In this document: one piece after another, positions 28,463-37,693 of the stretch
How positions within the stretch are numbered: the first letter of the stretch is position 1
Layout: each line of letters starts with the position of its first letter
Assembly (NCBI RefSeq): GCF_005047595.1
Contig: NZ_SUPL01000001.1
Coordinates: 496,001-560,000 of the forward strand
Length of the DNA stretch: 64,000 bases
Direction: 5' to 3'
Origin: Pontimicrobium aquaticum
GTDB taxonomy: Bacteria; Bacteroidota; Bacteroidia; Flavobacteriales; Flavobacteriaceae
Position numbers and translations under genes: made by a program
Notes under the pieces: generated by a model
Databases searched by the model: none
What the model was told of the DNA's origin: nothing
The model's input: the letters and a program-made list of their open reading frames with translations, nothing else

Positions 28463-29718
28463 TATTTTATTTTAATAATTTCATTTATATCTGTTGTATA
28501 TCTTGGTGATAAACGTTCTTGGCGCATTTTCCATGTACGTTCTAAATCTTGATTACCAAGTTTTATTTTATAATCTTTATACCGTTTGTTAATACTATCA
28601 ATTACTGTCATTAAAGGTTTGTGTTTAGGGTTTTCTTGCTCAAAAATATTTAACTGATGATTGTAAGTAGGAACCAACCCTGTTACGATAACGCCTGCTC
28701 GTTTATATTTTATATCTTCCTTAAAAATTGATGTCACAGCTTCTACGGCGTATTTGCATATAGTAAGCGTTGAATCTGTAGGATATGATAATTTTACTAC
28801 TCTACTAACACGATGTTGTTCTAAGTCCTTTTTATGTCTATCGCTACTTAATAAAACAATAATCATGTGGCAGCTAGATTCTTGTTTACGAAGTTTTTCG
28901 GCACAACTGGTAGCAAAAGTTGAAACACGCTCTTTAATATTGTCAATATCAGAAAATGTATATTCAAAACTTCGTGTGGTTGCAATGGCTCGTTTTGTTT
29001 TAATTTCGTCTAGTTTTAAGGTTGAAATACCTTCTAAATCCTTTTTTAGTTTCCACTCGGTTATTGAAAAATGCTTGCGAACCCAATCATCCGATAACTG
29101 TGTAAAATCGAATGCTGTTTTACAGTTTTTTGCAGCCAACCGTTTTTGTAGTCCTCTTCCAATTCCCCAAACATCTTGCAATTTAATCCATTTTAAGGCT
29201 TTAATTCGTTTTTCTTCAGAATCTATTACATACACCCCTTTGGTCTCCTTAGGAAACTTTCTTGCAATCTTGTTAGCTACTTTACTCAACGCTTTTGTTG
29301 GTGCTACACCAACACATGTTGGAATACCTGTCCATTTTAAAATGCGTTGTCTTATCTGATTTCCATAATCATTAAAATCATAGGTATCGAAGCCTTTAAA
29401 TTCTAAAAATGCTTCATCTATACTATACACCTCAACATCTGGTGTAAATTGTTGTAAAATTGACATAACGCGGCTGCTCATGTCTCCATACAACGGATAA
29501 TTTGATGATAGTATTTCTATATCGTTCGCTTTACAAAAGCCTTCCCACTTAAAAATTGGTGCTCCAAAAGGAAGTTGCAAATGCTTAGCTTCATCGCTCA
29601 TAGAAATAACACAACCGTCATTATTACTTAGGATAGCAACAGGTTTTTCGCGTAAATTAGGATTAAATACGCGTTCACAAGAGGCATAAAAATTATTACA
29701 ATCAACTAAAGCAAACAT
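28462..29718 (-). CDS. umuC: Y-family DNA polymerase, UmuC-like (Pol V catalytic subunit)
   Basis: 418 residues of an error-prone translesion polymerase. Metal-binding Asp6 lies in FALVDCNNFYASCERVF, and the catalytic pair Asp101-Glu102 in YSIDEAFLEF. Helix-hairpin-helix and little-finger domains follow (VWGIGRGLQKRLAAKNCKTAFDF), and the UmuC-specific C-terminal tail contains RMxxxRLSPRYTT-like sequence. It is the first gene of a umuC-umuD pair and presumably is induced by DNA damage. I see no recognisable LexA box, and the SOS operator of this group is not one I can call. Confidence 0.94.
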   Translation of the reverse strand: MFALVDCNNFYASCERVFNPNLREKPVAILSNNDGCVISMSDEAKHLQLPFGAPIFKWEGFCKANDIEILSSNYPLYGDMSSRVMSILQQFTPDVEVYSIDEAFLEFKGFDTYDFNDYGNQIRQRILKWTGIPTCVGVAPTKALSKVANKIARKFPKETKGVYVIDSEEKRIKALKWIKLQDVWGIGRGLQKRLAAKNCKTAFDFTQLSDDWVRKHFSITEWKLKKDLEGISTLKLDEIKTKRAIATTRSFEYTFSDIDNIKERVSTFATSCAEKLRKQESSCHMIIVLLSSDRHKKDLEQHRVSRVVKLSYPTDSTLTICKYAVEAVTSIFKEDIKYKRAGVIVTGLVPTYNHQLNIFEQENPKHKPLMTVIDSINKRYKDYKIKLGNQDLERTWKMRQERLSPRYTTDINEIIKIK

Positions 29719-29769
29719 GCTTATAAAGGTACATATTTGCTTTAGTTTTTTATAGAAAGTGTTTTTAAA

Positions 29770-31572
29770 TTATTTACTTTTTTTACGTAACCAAGCCTCT
29801 CTTGCTGCTACTTGTTCCTGGCTAGCATTCTCATTAATACTTATAGAGTAAGAAGGATCTGATTTAAACGTTAGGCTTGTTTCTCTTTTATTTCCTAAAC
29901 GTTCATACACTACTTTAGCTACATCACCTGCTTTAAAATTCGTCATTATAGTGTTAGAGTCTAAATCATCACTTAACACATAATCTCCTAGTTGAATGAT
30001 AGTGTCGCCATTTTCAAGCCCTGCTTCATAAGCTGATGAACCAATACTTGTGTAACCATAAATTTTGCCTTGTCTAACACTTGCGCCAAAACGCGCTTTT
30101 GTATCATCCTGTGTTAATGACACACCAACAGTTTTAAACAAACGCTTCATGTCTGGCATATCGCTTTTATGTACATAATTATTAAAGAACGTGTCTCCAA
30201 AACCTTCTCCCGCATATTCGTTAAGTGCCTTTTGTAAATCTGGGATCGTGTATGGTTTTTCATCTTTTCCTAATGTATTCCAAACGAACTTCATATAATC
30301 ATCTAGATTCAAATTCTTTTCACGAAGCGATAAATCTAAAGCTAAGCCCAAAGCACTTCCATAAGAGTAATACGAAATAAAGGTATTACCTCTATTTACA
30401 GGATCTACTGAACGAGCAGCATCCACGAAAGGTGCTTGATAACTCATTTCAATCACATTAAAAAATTGTCTCCCAGGAGAATTCCATACATAATTAAAGG
30501 TTCCCGAAAGCCCTCTTACGTAGTTTTCTGGCTCCATGAGCCCTGCGCGACATAAAATTAAGTTGGTGTAATAGCTTGTAAATCCTTCGGCAAACCAAAG
30601 TTCACCACTCATATTTGCTTCTTCAAAATCGAAAGGTTCTAAAGATTGCGGACGAATACGCTCTACATTCCACGCATGAAAAAGCTCATGAGATACTGTC
30701 CCTATATTTCTTTCCATACCTCCATCAGCCAAACTTCTTGTAGATGTTACTACTGTGGAGTTACGATGTTCCATGCCATCGCCAGATGCATTAGGAATGT
30801 AACAAGCTAAAAAATAATAATTATCATAATCAAAATCTGGTAATTCACCATAAACAGCTTCTTGTTCTAATACTACTTTCTTTACTTTCTCGAAATATTC
30901 ATCTAATTCGGCATCAGTACCGTTATGATGCAATACAAGATTTACAGTTTGCCCATTTACATCGAACGAACGAACACCATGGTTGCTGATTTCGGTTGGA
31001 CTATCCATAAAATACTGCAAATTAGGTGCGTAATAGGTGTTTCCGTCTTTATGCTTTAATTGTGTGGCTATTTTCCAATTTAAATCTTCACGTACATTAA
31101 ACGTTACTTCCATTTCATCATTCGCTAAACTTGGCGCATACATAAACGTTGCTGGAATATTTAAATGTGCATGGGTTTCATCTATTTGCGCATAGGTTCC
31201 GCCGCCTCTATTAGCAAATAAGGTATATGATACTTTTATGGTACCATCATGTCCGTTTACTTTCCAAGAATAAGGATCTGGTCTTGTGGTTTCCAGCTCG
31301 TTTCCTTGGCTATCTGTTACTTTAACTGCATATACGTTTTTAATAAATTCGTGCAATGCATAACGTCCTGGAGAGGTACGACTCATTCTAAATTCTACTT
31401 CGCCAGATTTTAAATTGGTAAAGGTTGCTTGCACGTTAGCTTCGTGATGTACAGCATTTTCAAATGAAATGTTATAAGTCGTAGAAACACCTTTTGAGGC
31501 TTCTTCGGTTTGAGTGCCTTCTTTACAATTAAAAAAGGCCAAAAGTGTGAGTAATAAAAATAGTTTTTTCAT
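29770..31572 (-). CDS. M61-family metallopeptidase with PDZ domain, lipoprotein
   Basis: 600 residues with a lipoprotein signal (lipobox AFFNCK, Cys16). An N-terminal beta domain leads to the zinc site HELFH (295-299), with the third ligand Glu329 in LWFAEGFTSYY. The surrounding SHELFHAWNVERIRP is diagnostic for M61 glycyl aminopeptidases. A C-terminal PDZ domain (about 500-580) follows. It probably trims peptides or proteins with small N-terminal residues in the periplasm or at the surface. It is monocistronic, with the umuC gene 51 bases downstream. Confidence 0.93.
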   Translation of the reverse strand: MKKLFLLLTLLAFFNCKEGTQTEEASKGVSTTYNISFENAVHHEANVQATFTNLKSGEVEFRMSRTSPGRYALHEFIKNVYAVKVTDSQGNELETTRPDPYSWKVNGHDGTIKVSYTLFANRGGGTYAQIDETHAHLNIPATFMYAPSLANDEMEVTFNVREDLNWKIATQLKHKDGNTYYAPNLQYFMDSPTEISNHGVRSFDVNGQTVNLVLHHNGTDAELDEYFEKVKKVVLEQEAVYGELPDFDYDNYYFLACYIPNASGDGMEHRNSTVVTSTRSLADGGMERNIGTVSHELFHAWNVERIRPQSLEPFDFEEANMSGELWFAEGFTSYYTNLILCRAGLMEPENYVRGLSGTFNYVWNSPGRQFFNVIEMSYQAPFVDAARSVDPVNRGNTFISYYSYGSALGLALDLSLREKNLNLDDYMKFVWNTLGKDEKPYTIPDLQKALNEYAGEGFGDTFFNNYVHKSDMPDMKRLFKTVGVSLTQDDTKARFGASVRQGKIYGYTSIGSSAYEAGLENGDTIIQLGDYVLSDDLDSNTIMTNFKAGDVAKVVYERLGNKRETSLTFKSDPSYSISINENASQEQVAAREAWLRKKSK

Positions 31573-31659
31573 GATTGAAATAGTAAAAAAAGTGTTTAAG
31601 CAACTAAGATACTATTTTTACAGAATGACAGAAACTAATAATGAATTAAAGTATATAGG

Positions 31660-31866
31660 TTACTCTTCTACATATTCCAAAATATCACTTGGTTGACAAT
31701 CTAATGCTTTGCAAATGGCTTCTAAGGTTGAAAAACGAATTGCCTTTGCTTTCCCTGATTTTAATATGGACAGGTTAGCAGTGGTAATACCAATAATTTC
31801 GGCCAAATCTTTGCTTTTCATTTTGCGCTTTGCCAGCATGACATCTAAGTTTACAATTATTGACAT
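31660..31866 (-). CDS. Small XRE-family HTH regulator (YozG-like)
   Basis: 68 residues, essentially one Cro/CI-type helix-turn-helix (DLAEIIGITTANLSILKSGKAKAIRFSTLEAICKALDCQPSDIL). This short type commonly sits next to a DUF2975 membrane protein and is thought to regulate its own operon. It starts three bases after the DUF2975 stop and ends a three-gene run. Confidence 0.9.
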   Translation of the reverse strand: MSIIVNLDVMLAKRKMKSKDLAEIIGITTANLSILKSGKAKAIRFSTLEAICKALDCQPSDILEYVEE

Positions 31867-31869
31867 AGG

Positions 31870-32385
31870 CTAAATGGTTAAATCGTTTTCATATTGAAGT
31901 TCCAACCCTCTTTTAAATAATAGTGAAAACACGTAAACGATACCTGCTATTAACACAAATTCGCTAGGTATTAAGGTTGCTTTTATGCCTTGTGTTGCCT
32001 CTAAAATTCCTACGTGAATATTATGAGCTACTACAATTGCCCACATTAGCAAAAGACTATAGCTAATAGTTTGCATCCATTTTAAAGCATTTGCATTAAA
32101 TGGTTTGTTTATGTTTAAGTTACTCAAGAGTTTCACTACAAGAAATGCAATATATGCTTGAATACTAAATTGAATAATTCTATAGCCAACAATAATAGAG
32201 TAGTGCACCAAACTGTTTTGTTTATAAGCAATTAAATTCATGCCTTCATATAAATCTTTAGCAACTTCTTCGTTACCTAAGCTTATTAAATATGATATGA
32301 TTATAGCACCTGCCTTAATTGACAGCCCAATCAAGGCTATCCATGCAAACACATGCAATATTTTAAGTATTCTTTTTGTATTCAT
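31870..32385 (-). CDS. DUF2975 membrane protein
   Basis: 171 residues with four predicted membrane helices (around 12-35, 62-85, 103-122 and 138-158). The layout and length fit DUF2975, usually paired with a YozG-like XRE regulator as here. The function is unknown. An upstream zinc-ribbon gene ends six bases before it. Confidence 0.83.
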   Translation of the reverse strand: MNTKRILKILHVFAWIALIGLSIKAGAIIISYLISLGNEEVAKDLYEGMNLIAYKQNSLVHYSIIVGYRIIQFSIQAYIAFLVVKLLSNLNINKPFNANALKWMQTISYSLLLMWAIVVAHNIHVGILEATQGIKATLIPSEFVLIAGIVYVFSLLFKRGLELQYENDLTI

Positions 32386-32391
32386 AATGTC

Positions 32392-32598
32392 TTATTTATT
32401 CATAAACCAATGTACATGACCGCAATTATTACATATATAGTTTAAAGCTTGCTTATTTGCCCAATCTAATTTAAAAAAGGTCATTCTAGGTGTATTCATT
32501 AATGTGGTTCTTGCCCAAAATTTATCATGTTTGCACACATTGCATTCTAATTTGTTCCCTTTTATTATTCGTTGTTTTACTTGAAGATTACTTGACAT
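32392..32598 (-). CDS. Small zinc-ribbon protein
   Basis: 68 residues with two knuckles, CNVC (19-22) and CNNC (about 55-58), the second followed by GHVHWF. This is the pattern of a zinc ribbon with a possible nucleic-acid role. It leads the zinc-ribbon, DUF2975, XRE operon and has a good promoter directly upstream. I do not recognise a named family. Confidence 0.75.
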   Translation of the reverse strand: MSSNLQVKQRIIKGNKLECNVCKHDKFWARTTLMNTPRMTFFKLDWANKQALNYICNNCGHVHWFMNK

Positions 32599-32629
32599 AA
32601 CTTTGCTGTTTTTTGATTAATTGATATAG

Positions 32630-32658
32630 CAAATATATTTAAAATTATCGAAAAACAA
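32630..32658 (-). promoter_or_regulatory. Full flavobacterial promoter for the zinc-ribbon/DUF2975/XRE operon
   Basis: On the minus strand TTG (32656-32658) is followed by 18 bases and TATATTTG (32630-32637). This fits the Bacteroidota TTG/TAnnTTTG pattern, 31 bases ahead of the start codon. Confidence 0.7.
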
Positions 32659-32702
32659 TAATTTTATATTGAAAAAGGATGTTTTTAAGTTTAAAGCACA
32701 AG

Positions 32703-34205
32703 CTATAACTCGCTAACAACCTTAGTATAAGCATGCTTTAATTTTTCAACTACTGCTTCGATTTCTTCTTCGTTTAAGTGTCCAAAACCAAAACGAATGG
32801 CACAGGTGTTTCTATCTTGATACAAAATGGTTTTTGGTAAGAATACGTCTAATTTTTCGGCTTCTTCTGCTAGTTTTACTAGAGAAATTGTGACATTAAA
32901 TTCCAGCCAAATAGCTAAGCCTCCATTAGGTTTAGTGTAAGTTATACTATTCTCAAAATAATGGTCTAAATAGTTACATAAACAGTCGCGACGCTTTTTA
33001 TAGGTGATGACATTTTTTTTAACAAGTCTATATATTTCACCTTCATCTATTAATTCAGATAACATTTGTTCTTGTATTGCATCTCCTTGTGCATCAAGCA
33101 ATGTTAAGTAATTATTGGCTTCTATAATTAATGCTTCTGGTGCCACTACAAAACCTGTTTGAAAGCTTGGAAATAAAGACTGCCCTAATTTACCTAGATA
33201 AATAACCATTCCGTAAGTATTTGCCGTTGCCATAGGTAACATAGCAGACCCTTCAAATTGAAAATCATAATCGTAATCATCTTCTATAATAGCAAAACCA
33301 TAATCCTTTGCTAGTTGTAATAATTGCAATCGTCTTTCTGCATTCAAGGTTGTAGTTGTTGGGTAATGCCTATGTGCGCTTACATAAACACATCTTATAC
33401 TACCTTTAACAAAATGCTTTTTTATATAATCTACATCTAAACCATCAGCATCTATAGGTATGGTTTTTATAATGGCTCCTGATTCCTGAAAAATAGTGTT
33501 TGAAGAGTAATTACTTAGCCGACCAACCAAAACTACATCACCTTGATTTATTAACAACTGTGACACAATATACAGACTCATCTCTGTACTTCTTGTGCTC
33601 ATTAAATTATTTGGCATTATATGAAACCCTCGTGTTGCGTTTAAATAATTACAAAGGTTAATTTTATAGTTAGTAATGGTTGAGGCTGATCTTCTATTCC
33701 ATTTATACTGTAAAGTCTTTCGTTTCATAGCGGCACTATACCATCTTGAAAACTGATGCGCAGGATGTAATCGTAAATCTGGACTACCTTCATTTATAAT
33801 ATAAGTTGCTCTTGTTTCTTGTTTAGTTGATGCTAAATGAAATGATTTTTGAAATGGAAAACCCGTTTCTTTAGGGTACGTATAGGCCTGATTTACATGT
33901 TTTCCTGTAGCTTTAATTATGGCTGTAGTTTGTTCTGGTACTAAAATAAAGGTTCCTTTATTAGCAACAATATCTACCCAACCTTGTGAGGCTAATTCTT
34001 CATATATAGCAACAGCTGTGTTTCTATGAATCCCTAACAAATTGCCTAAAATACGTGTTCCCGGTAACTTACTCCCTTTTATTATATAACCACGCTGAAC
34101 AGCATTTATTATTTGCTGTGCTACTTGTATATATACAGGTTGTATAGTAGATTTATCAATAGATATAAGCTGCTGTAATTTTTCATTAACCGGACTATTA
34201 ATCAT
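32703..34205 (-). CDS. MocR/GntR-type regulator with aminotransferase-like domain
   Basis: 500 residues. An N-terminal GntR winged helix (about 15-85: QPVYIQVAQQIINAVQRGYIIKGSKLPGTRILGNLLGIHRNTAVAIYEELASQGW) is fused to a fold-type I PLP aminotransferase domain, with the expected PLP lysine in YLGKLGQSLFPSFQTGFVV. MocR proteins use PLP or an aldimine of their ligand as effector, as PdxR and GabR do. It is divergent from a TonB receptor, and the 67-base gap between them contains a perfect palindrome, so it probably regulates itself and the receptor. Confidence 0.93.
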   Translation of the reverse strand: MINSPVNEKLQQLISIDKSTIQPVYIQVAQQIINAVQRGYIIKGSKLPGTRILGNLLGIHRNTAVAIYEELASQGWVDIVANKGTFILVPEQTTAIIKATGKHVNQAYTYPKETGFPFQKSFHLASTKQETRATYIINEGSPDLRLHPAHQFSRWYSAAMKRKTLQYKWNRRSASTITNYKINLCNYLNATRGFHIMPNNLMSTRSTEMSLYIVSQLLINQGDVVLVGRLSNYSSNTIFQESGAIIKTIPIDADGLDVDYIKKHFVKGSIRCVYVSAHRHYPTTTTLNAERRLQLLQLAKDYGFAIIEDDYDYDFQFEGSAMLPMATANTYGMVIYLGKLGQSLFPSFQTGFVVAPEALIIEANNYLTLLDAQGDAIQEQMLSELIDEGEIYRLVKKNVITYKKRRDCLCNYLDHYFENSITYTKPNGGLAIWLEFNVTISLVKLAEEAEKLDVFLPKTILYQDRNTCAIRFGFGHLNEEEIEAVVEKLKHAYTKVVSEL

Positions 34206-34214
34206 TTCGAAACT

Positions 34215-34232
34215 GGACTATTTTAATAGTCC
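34215..34232. promoter_or_regulatory. Candidate MocR operator (palindrome GGACTATT-TT-AATAGTCC)
   Basis: Two perfect 8-base arms with a 2-base spacer lie 9 bases from the mocR start codon and 40 bases from the TonB receptor start. Weaker outer complementarity (TTCG/CGAA, AACT/AGTT) extends it. The position suits repression of both divergent genes. Confidence 0.65.
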
Positions 34233-34272
34233 GGAAAGTTACGAATTTTGCATCTTAAAATTATTTCATCTT

Positions 34273-36093
34273 ATGAAAAGAAAACTTACACTTACAATAG
34301 CTGTATTTATTACCATATTTCAATTAAATGCTCAAGAAGTTTCAAGGCAAAGTTTAGATTCCATAACCTTAATAGGAAACCGTATAGATATTCCATTTAA
34401 AAAAAACTCAAGAACCGTTACAGTAATTACTGCAAGCCAAATTTCACAAAGTCCAGCAACTAACGTTACTGAATTATTACAACAAGTGGCTGGAATAGAT
34501 ATGAGACGTCGTGGTGTTAATGGCATGCAAGCCGATTTATACATTCGTGGTGGAAGCTTCGACCAAACCTTAGTTCTAATTGATGGTATTAAAGTGGAAG
34601 ATGCACAAACTGGCCACCATACCATGAATATGGCTTTACCCATTGAAGTCATTGAACGTATAGAGATAATTAAAGGACCAGCAGCACGCATATTTGGGCA
34701 AAATGCTTTTACAGGTGCCATAAACATTGTTACAAAAAAGAATACTAATAATGTAAACACTGCTGGTTTTCAGGTGGGGTCTTTTGGACAACAACATGCT
34801 ACAGGAACTACAGGGATTGATTTTAATAGAACCTCTATTATCGCTCATGCGTCTGTGAATACATCAGATGGTTACAGGCATAATACCGATTTTAAAAATC
34901 ATAATTATTTTATAAAAGGAACCTTTAATAAAAATCATACACCTATAAATCTTATAGGTTATTATACTGATCGCAAGTTTGGCGCCAATGGGTTTTATGC
35001 ATCTCCTTCGGCTATTAACCAGTATGAAGAAACACAAAGCAGTTTAGTTGGAGCATCATCGGTTTACAAAAAAGGAAACTTTACATTAAAACCTCGTTTA
35101 TATTGGAAACGCAACCAAGATATGTATGTGTTTGTTAGAAACAACCCTTCTATTTACCGAAACTTACATATTTCGAATAAAGTTGGTGGAGAAGTAAACA
35201 TATCATATAAATCTAACTTAGGAACAACTGGTTTTGGAGTAGATATTGCCAAAGTGTATTTGTCTAGTAATAATCTTGGAAATCGTGATCGTTTTATGAC
35301 AAATATGTTTTTAGAACATCGTTTTACTTTTGCAGATGACAAATTAGATGTCACGCCTGGAATAGCGATAAACTATTTTTCCGATTTTAAATTCCATGCA
35401 TTCCCAGGAATAGATATTGGTTACCAAGTAAACGACCATTTAAAAATATACGCTAATGCTGGTTATACTTATAGAATCCCAACATATACTGACTTATTTT
35501 ATAACGACCCAACAACAGTTGGAAATGAAGATTTAGAACCTGAAGAAGCACTAACCGAAGAGCTAGGAATTAAATATACTAAAGGGAGTTTCTCTGGTTC
35601 TTTAGCTATATTCAATAGAGATTCTAACAATCTTATTGATTATGTAAAAGAAAAATCGGACGATTTATGGGAAGCAACAAATATTCAAAATTTAAACACT
35701 ATTGGGTTGGAAGCGAATGCGTCTATAAATTATACTATAAGTGGTTTTAATCAGAATATTACTTTAGGATATACATATTTAGATGAAGACTTAAAAAAAT
35801 CGAAAGTTAATTTCTCAAGATATTCAATCAACTCATTACAACATCACGCTACTGCTACTTTTAGAACACAGTTCTTTAAAAATTTTAGACAAAGTATTGC
35901 TTATAAATTTGCAAAACGAACTGAAGGAACAGATAACGATTATCATGTGGTTGATTTGAAAGCAACATTATATCTAAAGTCATTTGAAATATCAGTGATA
36001 GGAAACAACATTTTTAATACCTACTATACTGAAACTAACTTAGTACCTATGCCTAAAGGTAATGTGTTATTGGATGTAAAATATAGATTTTAG
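34273..36093 (+). CDS. TonB-dependent receptor (BtuB-like size, no CarboxypepD domain)
   Basis: 606 residues. A signal peptide ends QLNAQ; the plug follows directly (SRTVTVITASQISQSPATNVTELLQQVAGIDMRRRGVNGMQADLYIRGGSFDQTLVLIDGIK, then IEIIKGPAARIFGQNAFTGAINIVTKK), and a 22-strand-type barrel ends with the aromatic terminus LLDVKYRF. Its small size and lack of the beta extension resemble vitamin or siderophore receptors rather than SusC. Control by the divergent MocR is likely, so a PLP-related or amino compound is a possible ligand; that is inference. Confidence 0.93.
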   Translation: MKRKLTLTIAVFITIFQLNAQEVSRQSLDSITLIGNRIDIPFKKNSRTVTVITASQISQSPATNVTELLQQVAGIDMRRRGVNGMQADLYIRGGSFDQTLVLIDGIKVEDAQTGHHTMNMALPIEVIERIEIIKGPAARIFGQNAFTGAINIVTKKNTNNVNTAGFQVGSFGQQHATGTTGIDFNRTSIIAHASVNTSDGYRHNTDFKNHNYFIKGTFNKNHTPINLIGYYTDRKFGANGFYASPSAINQYEETQSSLVGASSVYKKGNFTLKPRLYWKRNQDMYVFVRNNPSIYRNLHISNKVGGEVNISYKSNLGTTGFGVDIAKVYLSSNNLGNRDRFMTNMFLEHRFTFADDKLDVTPGIAINYFSDFKFHAFPGIDIGYQVNDHLKIYANAGYTYRIPTYTDLFYNDPTTVGNEDLEPEEALTEELGIKYTKGSFSGSLAIFNRDSNNLIDYVKEKSDDLWEATNIQNLNTIGLEANASINYTISGFNQNITLGYTYLDEDLKKSKVNFSRYSINSLQHHATATFRTQFFKNFRQSIAYKFAKRTEGTDNDYHVVDLKATLYLKSFEISVIGNNIFNTYYTETNLVPMPKGNVLLDVKYRF

Positions 36094-36133
36094 ATATTGC
36101 ACAAACATTATTTTAAATTAGATAACGTTTTGT

Positions 36134-36141
36134 TAAATTTG
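36134..36141 (+). promoter_or_regulatory. -7 promoter element for the JmjC-like gene
   Basis: TAAATTTG is an exact TAnnTTTG match 21 bases before the TTG start at 36162. Confidence 0.5.
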
Positions 36142-36161
36142 AAACGTTAAAACGAATTCAA

Positions 36162-37031
36162 TTGAAATTAAATCTTCAAGAGGTTCCGCGTGTAAAAACC
36201 ATTACAAAACAGGAATTCATAAAACACTATTTTAAGCCACAAAAACCTGTGGTTATTGAGCGTTATATTGAAGATTGGCCAGCATTTACTAAATGGAATT
36301 TAGATTATATGAAACAAGTTGCTGGAGATAAAACCGTACCGCTTTACGACGACAGACCTGTAGATTATAAAGATGGCTTTAACGAACCACATGCGACTAT
36401 GAAAATGAGTGAATATGTTGATTTGTTAAAAAAAGAACCAACAAAGTATCGTATTTTTCTTTGGAATATTTTAAAAGAAGTACCTCAACTTCAAAAAGAT
36501 TATAAATATCCTAATTTTGGTTTACGACTCATGAAAGGCTTACCAATGTTATTTTTTGGAGGAAGAAACTCCTATACTTTTATGCATTACGATATAGATT
36601 TAGCCAATATTTTTCATTTCCATTTTGAAGGAGAAAAGCAATGTATTTTATTCGACCAAAAACAAAACAAACATCTTTATAAAATACCTCATTCACTAAT
36701 AACAAGAGAAGATATTGATTTTGCGAATCCTGATTTTAATAAATGGCCAGCTTTAAAACATGCACAAGGCTATATTGCCAACCTCAATCATGGTGAAGTG
36801 CTTTATATGCCTGAAGGCTGGTGGCACTATATGCGTTATATTACCCCTGGGTTTTCTATGAGTTTACGAGCTATTGCCAGAAATCCGAAAAACTTAGGAA
36901 AAGCGATTTATAATATCTTTTTTATGCGAAATTTTGACAATGCTATGCGACGCTTAAAAGGTCAAAAATGGATTGATTGGAAAAATGAACAGGCCATTGT
37001 TAGAACCAATAAATCAAACAACCTTAAGTAA
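36162..37031 (+). CDS. JmjC-like (cupin_8) oxygenase
   Basis: 289 residues of the cupin_8/JmjC branch of iron and 2-oxoglutarate oxygenases. The facial triad is intact: HYD in YTFMHYDIDLANIFHF and the distal His in MPEGWWHYMRYI, with a Lys in EKQCILFDQ at the usual 2OG position. N-terminal FKPQKPVVIERYIEDWPA is the typical family start. Relatives hydroxylate proteins, RNA or small molecules; the substrate here is unknown. It uses a TTG start with its own -7 element. Its end overlaps convergent recX by eight bases. Confidence 0.87.
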   Translation: MKLNLQEVPRVKTITKQEFIKHYFKPQKPVVIERYIEDWPAFTKWNLDYMKQVAGDKTVPLYDDRPVDYKDGFNEPHATMKMSEYVDLLKKEPTKYRIFLWNILKEVPQLQKDYKYPNFGLRLMKGLPMLFFGGRNSYTFMHYDIDLANIFHFHFEGEKQCILFDQKQNKHLYKIPHSLITREDIDFANPDFNKWPALKHAQGYIANLNHGEVLYMPEGWWHYMRYITPGFSMSLRAIARNPKNLGKAIYNIFFMRNFDNAMRRLKGQKWIDWKNEQAIVRTNKSNNLK

Positions 37032-37497
37032 CAAGTTCATTTACTTTATCGTAAACCAAAAAAGCTTCCCAGCCTCTGTATAATAAGTAATCTGCCAATT
37101 TTTTCTTTCGCTTATAGATATTACGTTCTTTAATTAAACCAAACTTTTTTTCTGCTAAATCATTAAAAATGTTTAAATATTCTTCATCATTTATCTCTGC
37201 TAAGGCTTTCGTTATGTTTACTTTAGAAATATCCCTTTTCTTTAGTTCTTGGATTAAACGTTGTTTTCCCCATTTCTTGTGTTTTAACTTTCCACTTACA
37301 TATGCTTTGGTAAAACGCTCTTCATTCAGATAATTATGTTGTAATAAATGCACTATAATTACATCTATAGCTTCAGGTATCATATACATCCCTTGTAACT
37401 TTTGCCTAACCTCTTTATGATAACGCTCTTGATAAGCGCAATAATTTTCAAGCGCTTTTTTGGCTTCCTCTAATGTATAGGTGCGTTTTTTAAACAT
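37024..37497 (-). CDS. recX: RecA regulator RecX
   Basis: 157 residues of helical three-helix repeats, typical for RecX, which binds RecA filaments and limits their growth. Family features include the N-terminal YTLEEAKKALENYCAYQERYHKEVRQKL, the ERFTKAYVSGKLKHKKWGKQRLIQEL segment and a basic C-terminal repeat (YLLYRGWEAF). It is not next to recA here. A TAnnTTTG match (TATTTTTG) ends only four bases before the start codon, so a nearly leaderless mRNA is possible. Confidence 0.92.
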   Translation of the reverse strand: MFKKRTYTLEEAKKALENYCAYQERYHKEVRQKLQGMYMIPEAIDVIIVHLLQHNYLNEERFTKAYVSGKLKHKKWGKQRLIQELKKRDISKVNITKALAEINDEEYLNIFNDLAEKKFGLIKERNIYKRKKKLADYLLYRGWEAFLVYDKVNELVT

Positions 37498-37693
37498 AGT
37501 TCAAAAATAACAATTGACGGCAAATTGTGCTCTACAATCTGTGTTTTTTAAAATTACTTAAACTCATAATTACGGTAAAACCACAATAATTTTACGGTTT
37601 TCCCTCAATAGCATTCATATTATTAGTGTTATATTTGAATTAAATACTATAAAAATAGCTGCCCTACTATTTTGTTTGTCAGATTAATAGCAA

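Noticed and set aside
28462-29718. SOS (LexA) box upstream of umuC
   Set aside because: No recognisable E. coli or Bacillus-type box is seen, and I cannot call the consensus for this phylum.
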